Below the pieces are notes generated by a model. It was not told the DNA's origin. It searched no databases and was given only the letters and a program-made list of their open reading frames with translations. 15,818 nt of DNA, taken from contig JBJOKR010000110.1 of assembly GCA_046045995.1 (NCBI GenBank), positions 1 to 15,818 of the forward strand, given 5' to 3'. Below, piece by piece: positions 7,405-14,055 of the stretch. This DNA is from Indioceanicola sp046045995. GTDB taxonomy: Bacteria > Pseudomonadota > Alphaproteobacteria > Azospirillales > Azospirillaceae. How positions within the stretch are numbered: the first letter of the stretch is position 1; every line of letters starts with the position of its first letter. A program made the position numbers and the translations under genes.

Positions 7405-7632
7405 ATGACGACGGATGCCCCGCCCGACACCATCATCCCCACCGCCTTCCCGGAGCTGGCGCGGCTGGCCTGGAACCGGGATCCGTCGTGCCCGATCAGC
7501 GGGGCGGAGGCCTTCGCCCTGTATGAGCGGAACTGGCGCCATGTGGACAAGAACCACCTGACCATGGAGGAAGCGGACCTGATCCGCAGGCTTACCGATG
7601 CCCATGGCCATGGCCATTTCCTGGGCAGATAG
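7405..7632 (+). CDS. Small protein paired with an AbiEii-type nucleotidyltransferase, putative antitoxin partner
   Basis: This 75-residue acidic-to-neutral protein has no signal peptide or membrane segment and no helix-turn-helix that I can see. Visible features are AFPELARLAWNRDP (14-27), SGAEAFALYERNWRHVD (32-48), a helical EEADLIRRL (55-63) and a His-rich tail, HGHGHF (67-72). I recall similar small proteins with an ALYERNWRHV motif next to AbiEii-like nucleotidyltransferases but know no assigned function. The start at 7405 fits the downstream promoter and the leaderless model; the frame is also open upstream to 7303. The toxin-like gene begins 8 bases after the stop, and its ribosome binding site AGGGG overlaps that stop, so translation is probably coupled. 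The role as antitoxin is inferred only from gene order, small size and pairing. It does not resemble the winged-helix AbiEi antitoxins. Confidence 0.6.
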   Translation: MTTDAPPDTIIPTAFPELARLAWNRDPSCPISGAEAFALYERNWRHVDKNHLTMEEADLIRRLTDAHGHGHFLGR

Positions 7633-7640
7633 GGGCGGCC

Positions 7641-8351
7641 ATGGGGTTTCTCAGGCCGCAGCATACCCTGATCGCTGAGATCCTGAAGGGTCTGGACGGA
7701 GAGCGGTTGCTGGATCTGCGCTGCTGGTTCGGCGGCGGTACCTGCATCGTGCTTCAGAACGGGGAATACAGGCTGTCCCTGGATCTGGACTTCCTCTGTG
7801 CGGACAGGGACGGCTACCGTGATTTGCGCAGCCTGGCGATGCGCCAGGGCGGACGGGGGCTTGTCGGTACCCATGTCGGCATCGCCAGGGAGTTCCTGGC
7901 CGACCAGTACGGTATCCGGGGTGTGGTCACCCTTCAGGGCCAGCCGATCCGGCTGGAGATCGTGCGGGAAGCACGGATCGAACTGGAGGGGCAGATGGAC
8001 CCGGACCTGGGTGTGCCCACCCTGACCTTCACCGATCAGGTTGCCGAAAAGCTTCTGGCCAATGCGGATCAGGGATTGGACAGGGCGGTCGCCTTTCGGG
8101 ATGCGATCGACCTGGGAATGCTGATGCGGCGGACCGGCACCCTGCCCGCCGCTGCCGTCGCCAAGGCAGACGCCGCCTACGGCAACGATGTGCGGCGAAA
8201 ACTCCTGTCCGTGCTGCACCAACTGAAGGTTCCGGACATGGTTGCCCACGCCGCAACGACACTTCAGATGCAGAAGGCCGATGTTATCGCGGCGCGGGAT
8301 AGGCTGGTCATTGCCGCCGCCGCGGCATGGCCGGATACTTCACACGGCTGA
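7641..8351 (+). CDS. Nucleotidyl transferase AbiEii/AbiGii (MenT-like) family protein, probable toxin
   Basis: The 236-residue protein carries the DNA polymerase-beta-like nucleotidyltransferase signature of the AbiEii/AbiGii group. FGGGTCIVL (30-38) is the nucleotide-binding GG-G-T motif, and SLDLDF (46-51) supplies the metal-binding Asp48 and Asp50. The later family motif appears as DQVAEKLLAN (132-141, Lys137) and RDAIDLGML (153-161, Arg153, Asp154, Asp157), comparable with the essential lysine and aspartate of MenT toxins. In this family some members are phage-abortive-infection toxins (AbiE) and others modify tRNA acceptor ends (MenT). Which activity applies here is unknown, and a non-toxic role cannot be excluded. 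All catalytic positions seem intact. It follows the 75-residue gene by 8 bases and converges on icd across a strong hairpin. Confidence 0.82.
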   Translation: MGFLRPQHTLIAEILKGLDGERLLDLRCWFGGGTCIVLQNGEYRLSLDLDFLCADRDGYRDLRSLAMRQGGRGLVGTHVGIAREFLADQYGIRGVVTLQGQPIRLEIVREARIELEGQMDPDLGVPTLTFTDQVAEKLLANADQGLDRAVAFRDAIDLGMLMRRTGTLPAAAVAKADAAYGNDVRRKLLSVLHQLKVPDMVAHAATTLQMQKADVIAARDRLVIAAAAAWPDTSHG

Positions 8352-8356
8352 AGCGC

Positions 8357-8384
8357 CCCCGGCCGGGTGCCCATCCGGCCGGGG
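8357..8384. terminator. Bidirectional hairpin between the toxin-like gene and icd
   Basis: CCCCGGCCGG (8357-8366) and CCGGCCGGGG (8375-8384) pair perfectly over 10 bp with an 8-base loop. It lies in the 45-base gap between two convergent stop codons, where a shared terminator is expected. Neither strand has a T-run after the stem, so termination may be imperfect or Rho-assisted. Confidence 0.6.
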
Positions 8385-8396
8385 TGTAACACCGCC

Positions 8397-9845
8397 TTAC
8401 TGCCCCTGGCCCAGGCTATAGCCCGGCTTGCCGTCGAAGGTGCAGAGCGTTTCCGTCTTGATGACGTCGATGCCGTTCTCCAGCGCCAGGCGAAGCAAGG
8501 CCAAGTGCATGTCGTTGGTCATGGCCGTCCCCTCCGATGCCATGAAGCGGCAGCGCCAGTGGTCGACGGTGAAGGTCTCCGGCGCCTGTTCGGGCCACAC
8601 CTTCACGCCCCGGTTGGTGATCATCTGCAGCGCCATGCCCGACGCCTCCGCCGGCTTCAGCATCGTTGCCAGATCATTGGCGCAGGATCCCGCCCAGCCC
8701 ACGAAAAGGTCGAGGCCGACGGAGGTCTTGACAGAGCGGCCGCGCGGCTTCGGCGGGGCCAGGGACATGGGCTTCGCCGCCCCCGCCGTGATCGGGGACG
8801 CCTTGAAGACCGTGGGCCGCTTGCCCAGCCGCGCGATCACCGCATCGGCGAAGGCCTGGGTTCCGACCGCGTCATGCACCTTCGTCCCACGGGCGAGGTC
8901 GCGGGTGAACGCCCCATCCTCCAGGGCGCAGAGCCATGCATTGTGGACCTTGGCCGCCGCTTCCAGCTCCCCCAAATGGGTCAGCATCATCACGCCCGCC
9001 AGCAGCAGGCCCGACGGGTTCGCCATGTCCTTGCCGGCGATGTCCGGGGCGGAGCCGTGGATCGCTTCGAACATGGCGACATGCTCACCGATGTTGGAGG
9101 AGCCGCCGAGCCCGACCGACCCGGTGATCTGGGCCGCCACGTCGGACAGGATGTCGCCATAGAGGTTTGGCATCACCACCACGTCGAAGATCTCCGGCGT
9201 GTCGGCGAGGCGGGCCGCACCGATATCAACGATCCAGTGATCCTTCCCGATCTCCGGATACTCGGCCCCGATCTCATCGAAGACCCGATGGAACAGGCCA
9301 TCGGTGAGCTTCATGATGTTGTCCTTGGAGAAGCAGCTCACCTTCCGGCGACCATTGGCCCTGGCATATTCGAAGGCGTAGCGCACGATGCGCTCACAGC
9401 CCGGCCGGGTGATCAGCTTCAGGCACTGGTACACATCCTCCGTCTGCCGGTGCTCGATCCCGGCATACAGGTCCTCCTCATTCTCGCGGATGATCACCAG
9501 GTCCATCTTGGGGTGCTTGGTGTCCACCAGCGGATACAGGGAGGCGCAAGGACGCACATTGGCGTAGAGACCCAGCGTCTTGCGGATGGTGACGTTCAGG
9601 CTCTTGTATCCGCCACCTTGGGGGGTGGTGATGGGCGCCTTGTAGAAGACCTTGGTGCGGCGCAGGCTGTCCCACGCGGCGGGCGAGATGCCGGAACTGA
9701 CGCCGGAGAGATAGACCTTCTCCCCGATCTCCACCTCCTCCACCGCCAGACGGGCGCCGGAGGCGTGCAGGACACGCAGGCAGGCCGCCATGATTTCGGG
9801 GCCGATGCCGTCACCACGGGCAACCGTTATCGCGTGGGTCTTCAT
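8397..9845 (-). CDS. icd: Isocitrate dehydrogenase, long form with C-terminal extra domain
   Basis: The enzyme oxidises isocitrate to 2-oxoglutarate in the TCA cycle. At 482 residues it matches the long bacterial class seen in Rickettsia and Thermus, which adds about 130 residues after the catalytic core. Core motifs are GDGIGPEI (11-18), S82-x-N84-x-x-x-R88 with R98 and R120 in the substrate site, Tyr127 in ENEEDLYAG, and NLYGDILSD (227-235) with the metal-binding aspartates 231 and 235. HGSAPDIAGKDMANPSG (263-279) is the cofactor loop. The C-terminal region (about 345-482; FVGWAGSCANDLA, FTVDHWRCRF) is the extension. Cofactor choice between NAD and NADP was not settled; members of this class are often annotated NADP-dependent. 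GGAGGAG lies 7 bases before the ATG, a strong ribosome binding site suggesting high expression. The gene is divergent from galE. Confidence 0.93.
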   Translation of the reverse strand: MKTHAITVARGDGIGPEIMAACLRVLHASGARLAVEEVEIGEKVYLSGVSSGISPAAWDSLRRTKVFYKAPITTPQGGGYKSLNVTIRKTLGLYANVRPCASLYPLVDTKHPKMDLVIIRENEEDLYAGIEHRQTEDVYQCLKLITRPGCERIVRYAFEYARANGRRKVSCFSKDNIMKLTDGLFHRVFDEIGAEYPEIGKDHWIVDIGAARLADTPEIFDVVVMPNLYGDILSDVAAQITGSVGLGGSSNIGEHVAMFEAIHGSAPDIAGKDMANPSGLLLAGVMMLTHLGELEAAAKVHNAWLCALEDGAFTRDLARGTKVHDAVGTQAFADAVIARLGKRPTVFKASPITAGAAKPMSLAPPKPRGRSVKTSVGLDLFVGWAGSCANDLATMLKPAEASGMALQMITNRGVKVWPEQAPETFTVDHWRCRFMASEGTAMTNDMHLALLRLALENGIDVIKTETLCTFDGKPGYSLGQGQ

Positions 9846-10262
9846 GAACCATCTCCTCCAGACAATGACCTTGCATCCCGTGTAGGCAGGGCACGCCTTA
9901 TCCTGGAAATCGATTTATCCGATCTGATTGATGGAAAATCCACATGCTGCGCCGCAGAAGACGAAACTGGCGCGGTTATTGCATGCCGACACAGGGGCTG
10001 CGCCTGTCCAAGGCGCAACAAACGGTTCCAATTCAAATGGCGCCGGATACGATCATGTCCCTTCGGCGTCCGCAAAGCCCGACCCGGCCATCCCGCTGCG
10101 ACTGAAAGCTGCCCGCCTCCCGCATGGGCGATCCGCGATCGGTGCATTCCCGACCGTTTGCCCGGCGGGCGGCCCCCTTCGGCCTACTCCCGAACAGGTG
10201 TTGCGGGGATCGCCCCCGGGCTGCAAAGAAGGGGCAGGCACCTGGAAGGGCGTGGATGGGGG
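9846..10262. other. Divergent icd-galE intergenic region
   Basis: About 417 bases separate the two divergent genes, and no convincing gene was found. The part near icd is less GC-rich. It holds a 10-base palindrome AAATCGATTT (9907-9916) and, further on, a 7-bp hairpin with arms TGCGCCT (9999-10005) and AGGCGCA (10011-10017) around a 5-base loop, without a T-run. The icd leader of at least ~100 bases must carry its promoter here, but no clear -35/-10 pair stood out. A frame is open on the plus strand across much of the region and continues into galE, but it lacks a ribosome binding site and has no protein-like motifs. Confidence 0.4.
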
Positions 10263-11267
10263 ATGGCGATGGCCAAGGGACACGTACTGGTGACCGGCGG
10301 GGCGGGCTATATCGGCAGCCACACCACGCTTGCCCTGCTGGAAGCCGGCTGGGCGGTGACGGTGCTGGACAACCTGTCCACCGGCCAGCGGTCCCTGGTT
10401 CCCACCCCGGTGCGGTTCGTGGAGGGGGATGTCGCGGACCAGGGCCTGCTGGATCGGATCCTGGGTGACGGTATCGACGCGGTGATGCATTTCGCCGGGT
10501 CCATCATCGTCCCGGAATCGGTGGCCGATCCGCTGAAATATTACGCCAACAACACGGCCGCCAGCCTTGGGCTGATCGAGGCCTGTGTCCGGCATGGGGT
10601 GGATCGGTTCGTCTTCTCCTCCACCGCCGCCGTCTATGGCATGCCGGAGACGGAGACAGTGGATGAGGATGCGCCCACCCGCCCGATCAATCCCTATGGC
10701 CGGTCCAAGCTGATGACGGAATGGATGCTGGGCGACGTGGCGGCGGCCCACCGGTTCCGCTACGCGGCCCTGCGCTACTTCAACGTGGCCGGCGCCGATC
10801 CCGATGGGCGTAGCGGGCAGGCGACACCGGATGCCACCCACCTGATCAAGGTGGCGTGTGAGGCGGCGGTCGGGCGGCGCCCCGGCATCACCGTGTTCGG
10901 CACCGATTATCCGACCGCGGACGGCACCTGCGTGCGCGATTACATCCATGTGAGCGATCTGGCCGACGCCCACGTCCGGGCACTGGACCACCTGACCGCT
11001 GGCGGCGACAGCCTGGTGACCAATTGCGGCTATGGCCGTGGCTATTCGGTCCGGGAGGTGCTGGAAGCGGTGCAGCGGGTGGCGGGTCGGGAGTTGACCA
11101 TCCACCCGGGTGCCCGGCGTCCCGGGGATGCCGCCCGGATCGTGGCCGACAATACCCGAATCCGCCGCCTGCTTGGCTGGCAGCCGCGCCACGAGGACCT
11201 GGACCTGATCGTCCGCACCGCGCTGGCCTGGGAGCGGCGGCCGGATGGGCGGAAGATGGCGCCCTGA
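10263..11267 (+). CDS. galE: UDP-glucose 4-epimerase
   Basis: GalE interconverts UDP-glucose and UDP-galactose for LPS, exopolysaccharide or galactose use. The 334-residue protein is a typical extended short-chain dehydrogenase. The N-terminal Rossmann motif TGGAGYIGSH (11-20) binds NAD. Next come VLDNLSTG (34-41), HFAGSIIVPESV (76-87), catalytic SSTAAVYG (119-126) and the Tyr145-x-x-x-Lys149 pair in NPYGRSK. RYFNVAGADPDG (171-182) and RDYIHVSDLADAH (225-237) are substrate-binding signatures of GalE. The start at 10263 follows a GGATGGGGG purine run; the ATG two codons later (10269) is also possible. The frame is open far upstream, antisense to icd, but that part has no homology-like features. 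A weak GC hairpin (GCCCC 11302-11306, GGGGC 11313-11317) lies after the stop. Confidence 0.95.
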   Translation: MAMAKGHVLVTGGAGYIGSHTTLALLEAGWAVTVLDNLSTGQRSLVPTPVRFVEGDVADQGLLDRILGDGIDAVMHFAGSIIVPESVADPLKYYANNTAASLGLIEACVRHGVDRFVFSSTAAVYGMPETETVDEDAPTRPINPYGRSKLMTEWMLGDVAAAHRFRYAALRYFNVAGADPDGRSGQATPDATHLIKVACEAAVGRRPGITVFGTDYPTADGTCVRDYIHVSDLADAHVRALDHLTAGGDSLVTNCGYGRGYSVREVLEAVQRVAGRELTIHPGARRPGDAARIVADNTRIRRLLGWQPRHEDLDLIVRTALAWERRPDGRKMAP

Positions 11268-11376
11268 CGGCAACCCGTCGCCACATCGGGCGGCGGCCTG
11301 CGCCCCATTGTCGGGGCCGGGCCGTATGGGGTACCACGGAACCGATATGTCCGGCCTTGAGCGGAGAGCGGTTGCC

Positions 11377-12108
11377 GTGAAGCTGACGTGCCATCCCCTG
11401 CCCGGCTTCGCGCCCGTGATACGTCCCGCCCCCTTGCACCGGGAATGGATGGACGCGACACCGGATCGCTTCGCCTATCGCTGCCTGCCGCTGAACATCG
11501 CCAACCAGCACGGGTGGGAAGTGCTGTGCCCGGTGGATGTCACCGCCACCTGGGATGGGGGCATGGGGAAGGAGGCGATCCGCATCGTTTCCGCCGGGCC
11601 GGAGGGGCTGCTGCCCGTCAGCCATTTCGGGTCCGGCGTTCTGACCTTCCACATCCATTGCCTTCTGCGGACGGAACCGGGGCTCAATCTGTGGGTTTCG
11701 GGGCCTGTCAACGCGCCAAAGCACGGTATCGCCCCCCTGACCGGGGTGGTGGAAACGGACTGGGCCCCCTACAGCTTCACCATGAACTGGAAATTCACCG
11801 CGCCCGATACGACGGTGACGTTCACGGCGGGGGAGCCGATCTGCCACTTCTTCCCCCTGCCCCGGGATCTGGTGGAGGTGGTGGAGCCCGTGATGGTGCC
11901 CCTGGCCGACGATCCAGCCTTCGCCGCCCAGCATGAACGCTGGTCGGCGGAGCGCCACAGCTTTATCGAGGATCTGGGACAGGAGGGGACGCAAGCCAGG
12001 GTGCAGGGATGGCAGAAGGCCTATTTCCGCGGCCGCAATCCCGACGGCACGGCGGGCAGCCCGGAACACCGGACCAAACTGGGCCTGCGCCCCTTCACTG
12101 GTGACTGA
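11377..12108 (+). CDS. Conserved protein of unknown function, DUF6065-like
   Basis: I recognise this 243-residue protein as resembling the DUF6065 family, from the opening (KLTCHPLPGF-PVIRPAP, HREWMDATPDRFAYRCLPL and NIANQHGWEV, residues 2-49) and the segment WAPYSFTMNWKFTAP (129-143) followed by GEPICHFFPLPRDL (152-165). It has no signal peptide or membrane helix, so it is probably cytoplasmic. The function is unknown. Conserved-looking Trp, His and Cys residues (His45, Trp47, Cys51, His92, His94, Cys95, Cys156, His157) could make a metal or cofactor site, but that is speculation. I chose the GTG start at 11377 because GGAGAG sits 8 bases upstream and the family usually begins directly with KLTC. 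ATG codons at 11347 and 11326 are in frame but lack good sites. It lies 109 bases after galE on the same strand. Confidence 0.75.
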   Translation: MKLTCHPLPGFAPVIRPAPLHREWMDATPDRFAYRCLPLNIANQHGWEVLCPVDVTATWDGGMGKEAIRIVSAGPEGLLPVSHFGSGVLTFHIHCLLRTEPGLNLWVSGPVNAPKHGIAPLTGVVETDWAPYSFTMNWKFTAPDTTVTFTAGEPICHFFPLPRDLVEVVEPVMVPLADDPAFAAQHERWSAERHSFIEDLGQEGTQARVQGWQKAYFRGRNPDGTAGSPEHRTKLGLRPFTGD

Positions 12109-12218
12109 TCTGAATCTTCAACCGTCAGGATGTGCCCGGGGGGGGGTCTGCCGAAACCAGGCTGGACCCGCCCCGTCGAAATAGGGTTAGTCCAGACGAA
12201 AGTGTTCCGTTGCGAGGG

Positions 12219-12246
12219 TTGATTGTGTACCAGCGTCCCCGATAAT
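12219..12246 (+). promoter_or_regulatory. Predicted promoter of the outer-membrane barrel gene
   Basis: TTGATT (12219-12224, four of six) and GATAAT (12241-12246, five of six) are 16 bases apart. It would start transcription near 12253 and give a leader of about 65 bases containing the 8-bp tandem repeat and the AGGAG site. The surrounding AT-richer sequence supports the call. Confidence 0.5.
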
Positions 12247-12278
12247 CAGTCCCCGCATGACCGGCGCATTCTTCAATT

Positions 12279-12302
12279 CAGCCAATCAGCCAATCAGCCA
12301 GA
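12279..12302 (+). repeat. 8-bp tandem repeat in the leader of the barrel gene
   Basis: CAGCCAAT occurs twice head to tail (12279-12294), followed by a partial third copy CAGCCAGA (12295-12302). It lies between the predicted promoter and the ribosome binding site, 15 bases before the ATG. Being in the leader, a change in copy number would alter leader length but not reading frame. Confidence 0.7.
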
Positions 12303-12317
12303 TCTGTAGGAGTTCTG

Positions 12318-13532
12318 ATGCGGAAGGAAGTCATCACCGCCCTTGTGCTTGGACTGTGCGCCGGTGCGGCCCAGGCACAGGATACCCGCGGCGTCTCCGT
12401 ATCGGAACGGCCCCGACCCGATTACCAGTCACAGGGGATCCGCGCGGGATCCTTCCTGGTCCGTCCGACCGTGACCCTGACCGGAAGGTACGATGACAAC
12501 GTCTTCGCCCAAGACACGGACAAACAGGACGACTTCATAACAGTCATCATGCCGAACGTGGTCGCCGCCTCCACCTGGTCCCGCCATCGCCTGGTCCTGC
12601 GCGGCGGTGCCGAGATCGGGATCTTCCGCGATATCGACAGCGAGGATTATGACGATTACGTCATTGGCACCGATATCCGCCTGGATGCGACCCAAGGGGA
12701 TTTCATCACGGGCACGGCCGAATACCGGCGGGAGCATGAGGAGCGCGGAACCGCCAACGATGTCGGCGGCAGTGAACCGACAGAGTTCGATGTCATTTCC
12801 GCCCGGCTGGGCTATGAGCGGACGGGGCGTCGCATCACCCTGCGCGTCACCGGCACGCTGGATGAGTTCGATTACGACAGCACGCTGGGGTTCGGATCGG
12901 TGGTCCTGAACCTGGATTTCCGCGACCGGACCGAATACACCCTTGGCTCCCGCGTGGGGTATGAGTTCCAGCCGGGCGTGAGCGCCTTCGTCCAGGGCAC
13001 GCTCAACTGGCGTGACTACGCCAACGGTATCCGCAATTCCGACGGGTATGAGGTCGATGTCGGTCTGTCCTTCGATTTGGACGGGGTCACGACGGGGGAG
13101 GTCTTCGCCGGCTACCGGGCGCAGACCTATGACATTGCGCTGTTCCAGGATAGTGACGGCCTGACCTTCGGCGGCACCGTTCTGTGGCTGCCGACGGCGC
13201 TGACCTCCGTCCGCCTGCGCGTGATCAATGAGGTGAATGAGGCGATCCTGCCAAACGCCTCCGGCTTCGTCAGCACGGGCGGATCGGTTCAGATCGACCA
13301 TGAGCTGCGGCCGAACATCCTGATCGGCGGCCTTCTGGGCTATACCGAGAATGATTTCGAAGGCGTGGACCGGCTGGAGAAGCTATGGAACGCCGAGGCG
13401 AAGGTGGAATACCTGATCGACCGCAATTTCCGCGTCGGGGCGAACTACCGCCTGCGGGACCGCGATGTGAACATCTTCGGCACCGATTACACCCGCAACC
13501 AGGTGATGCTGACCCTGCGTGGCGCCCTGTGA
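12318..13532 (+). CDS. Outer membrane beta-barrel protein, BBP2 type
   Basis: The 404-residue protein starts with a clear Sec signal (MRKE, hydrophobic core, cleavage after AQA at residue 20). The mature part consists of alternating amphipathic strands with many Tyr, Arg and Asp and no helical segments, as in a porin-like barrel. The early segment RPRPDYQSQGIRAGSFLVRP (32-51), then GRYDDNVFAQDT (56-67) and SRHRLVLRGGAEIG (88-101), matches what I recall of the putative beta-barrel porin 2 (PF10082) group, often found in exopolysaccharide loci of alphaproteobacteria. The last strand is NYRLRDRD...RNQVMLTLRGAL. The C-terminal residue is Leu rather than the usual Phe of barrel proteins. AGGAG is 5 bases before the ATG. 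No polysaccharide export gene is adjacent, so its transported substrate is unknown; galE nearby may be coincidental. Confidence 0.85.
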   Translation: MRKEVITALVLGLCAGAAQAQDTRGVSVSERPRPDYQSQGIRAGSFLVRPTVTLTGRYDDNVFAQDTDKQDDFITVIMPNVVAASTWSRHRLVLRGGAEIGIFRDIDSEDYDDYVIGTDIRLDATQGDFITGTAEYRREHEERGTANDVGGSEPTEFDVISARLGYERTGRRITLRVTGTLDEFDYDSTLGFGSVVLNLDFRDRTEYTLGSRVGYEFQPGVSAFVQGTLNWRDYANGIRNSDGYEVDVGLSFDLDGVTTGEVFAGYRAQTYDIALFQDSDGLTFGGTVLWLPTALTSVRLRVINEVNEAILPNASGFVSTGGSVQIDHELRPNILIGGLLGYTENDFEGVDRLEKLWNAEAKVEYLIDRNFRVGANYRLRDRDVNIFGTDYTRNQVMLTLRGAL

Positions 13533-13614
13533 GACGACGGCACCGGGGGATGGCGGACCGGGCGCTCTCATTCCGGTTCATCTGACAGACTTCCCAAACC
13601 AGGCACCATTTCCC

Positions 13615-13650
13615 TTGCCGCAATCCCAATTATAGGCTATTGTTCCTATA
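13615..13650 (+). promoter_or_regulatory. Candidate promoter with a dyad over its -10
   Basis: TTGCCG (13615-13620) and TATTGT (13638-13643) are 17 bases apart, each four of six to consensus. An inverted repeat with 6-base arms, TATAGG (13631-13636) and CCTATA (13645-13650), is centred on that -10, a good position for a repressor operator. The AT-rich patch contrasts with its surroundings. Transcription would start near 13650 and meet the terminator at 13667-13697 after some 50 bases. Confidence 0.35.
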
Positions 13651-13666
13651 TTGACGCCATAGCCAT

Positions 13667-13697
13667 GCCCGACGGCCCCCCGCCGTCGGGCTTTTTT
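13667..13697 (+). terminator. Strong intrinsic terminator upstream of the tail-fibre pair
   Basis: GCCCGACGGC (13667-13676) and GCCGTCGGGC (13682-13691) form a perfect 10-bp stem with a CCCCC loop, followed at once by six Ts (13692-13697). It is the best Rho-independent terminator in the window. It lies 134 bases after the barrel gene and 19 bases before the next start codon. Confidence 0.92.
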
Positions 13698-13716
13698 CAT
13701 GTCGGGAGCCTGCAGC

Positions 13717-14052
13717 ATGACCACCCTTCTTCCCCGCGATGATGATGAAACCCCCATCCAGGCCCTGGGCCTGCGCCCCGGCGGGGCCCATACCCTGGCG
13801 GTCGGGGCCGCCAGTACCCGGACGCAGATCGCCTTCGCGGCCAGCACTTGCGTCATCTCCGTCTATGCGACGGCGCCGGTGCATATCCGACTGGGCGACG
13901 GCGCCGTCACCGCCGCGGCCACGGATCACTTCCTGCCGGCGGATACCCTGGTGGACCTGTCCCTGGGCGGGGGCAAGCGCCCCACCCATACCCATCTGGC
14001 GGCGATCCGCACGGGCATCGACTGCACCCTCTACATCTCGGAGCGGGAGTGA
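13717..14052 (+). CDS. Small phage structural-like protein of unknown function
   Basis: This 111-residue protein is rich in small residues and beta-strand patterns, with no signal peptide or membrane helix. The middle segment reads CVISVYATAPVHIRLGDGAVTAAATDHFLPADTLVDLSL, and the end reads THTHLAAIRTGIDCTLYISERE. The pattern of a value-like beta-sandwich ending in HLAAIR-TG--TLYISE is one I associate with small tail- or tail-fibre-adjacent genes of alphaproteobacterial phages and prophages, but no function is known. GGGAG is 8 bases before the chosen ATG at 13717; an in-frame ATG at 13699 falls just after the terminator and has no site. The next gene starts 3 bases after its stop, so both are likely co-transcribed. 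Confidence 0.65.
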   Translation: MTTLLPRDDDETPIQALGLRPGGAHTLAVGAASTRTQIAFAASTCVISVYATAPVHIRLGDGAVTAAATDHFLPADTLVDLSLGGGKRPTHTHLAAIRTGIDCTLYISERE

Positions 14053-14055
14053 GCG

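Noticed and set aside
8367..10262. Plus-strand frame that would extend galE upstream by more than 600 codons
   Set aside because: Most of it is antisense to icd, which has full enzyme motifs and a strong ribosome binding site. GalE homology starts exactly at 10263.
9928..10293. Possible 121-codon gene in the icd-galE gap
   Set aside because: No ribosome binding site, low-complexity sequence without motifs, and it overlaps the galE start.
12318..13532. Barrel gene as a TolC-like partner of the RND pump
   Set aside because: It lacks the long alpha-helical hairpins of outer-membrane factors, is beta-rich throughout, and is about 7 kb away with its own promoter.
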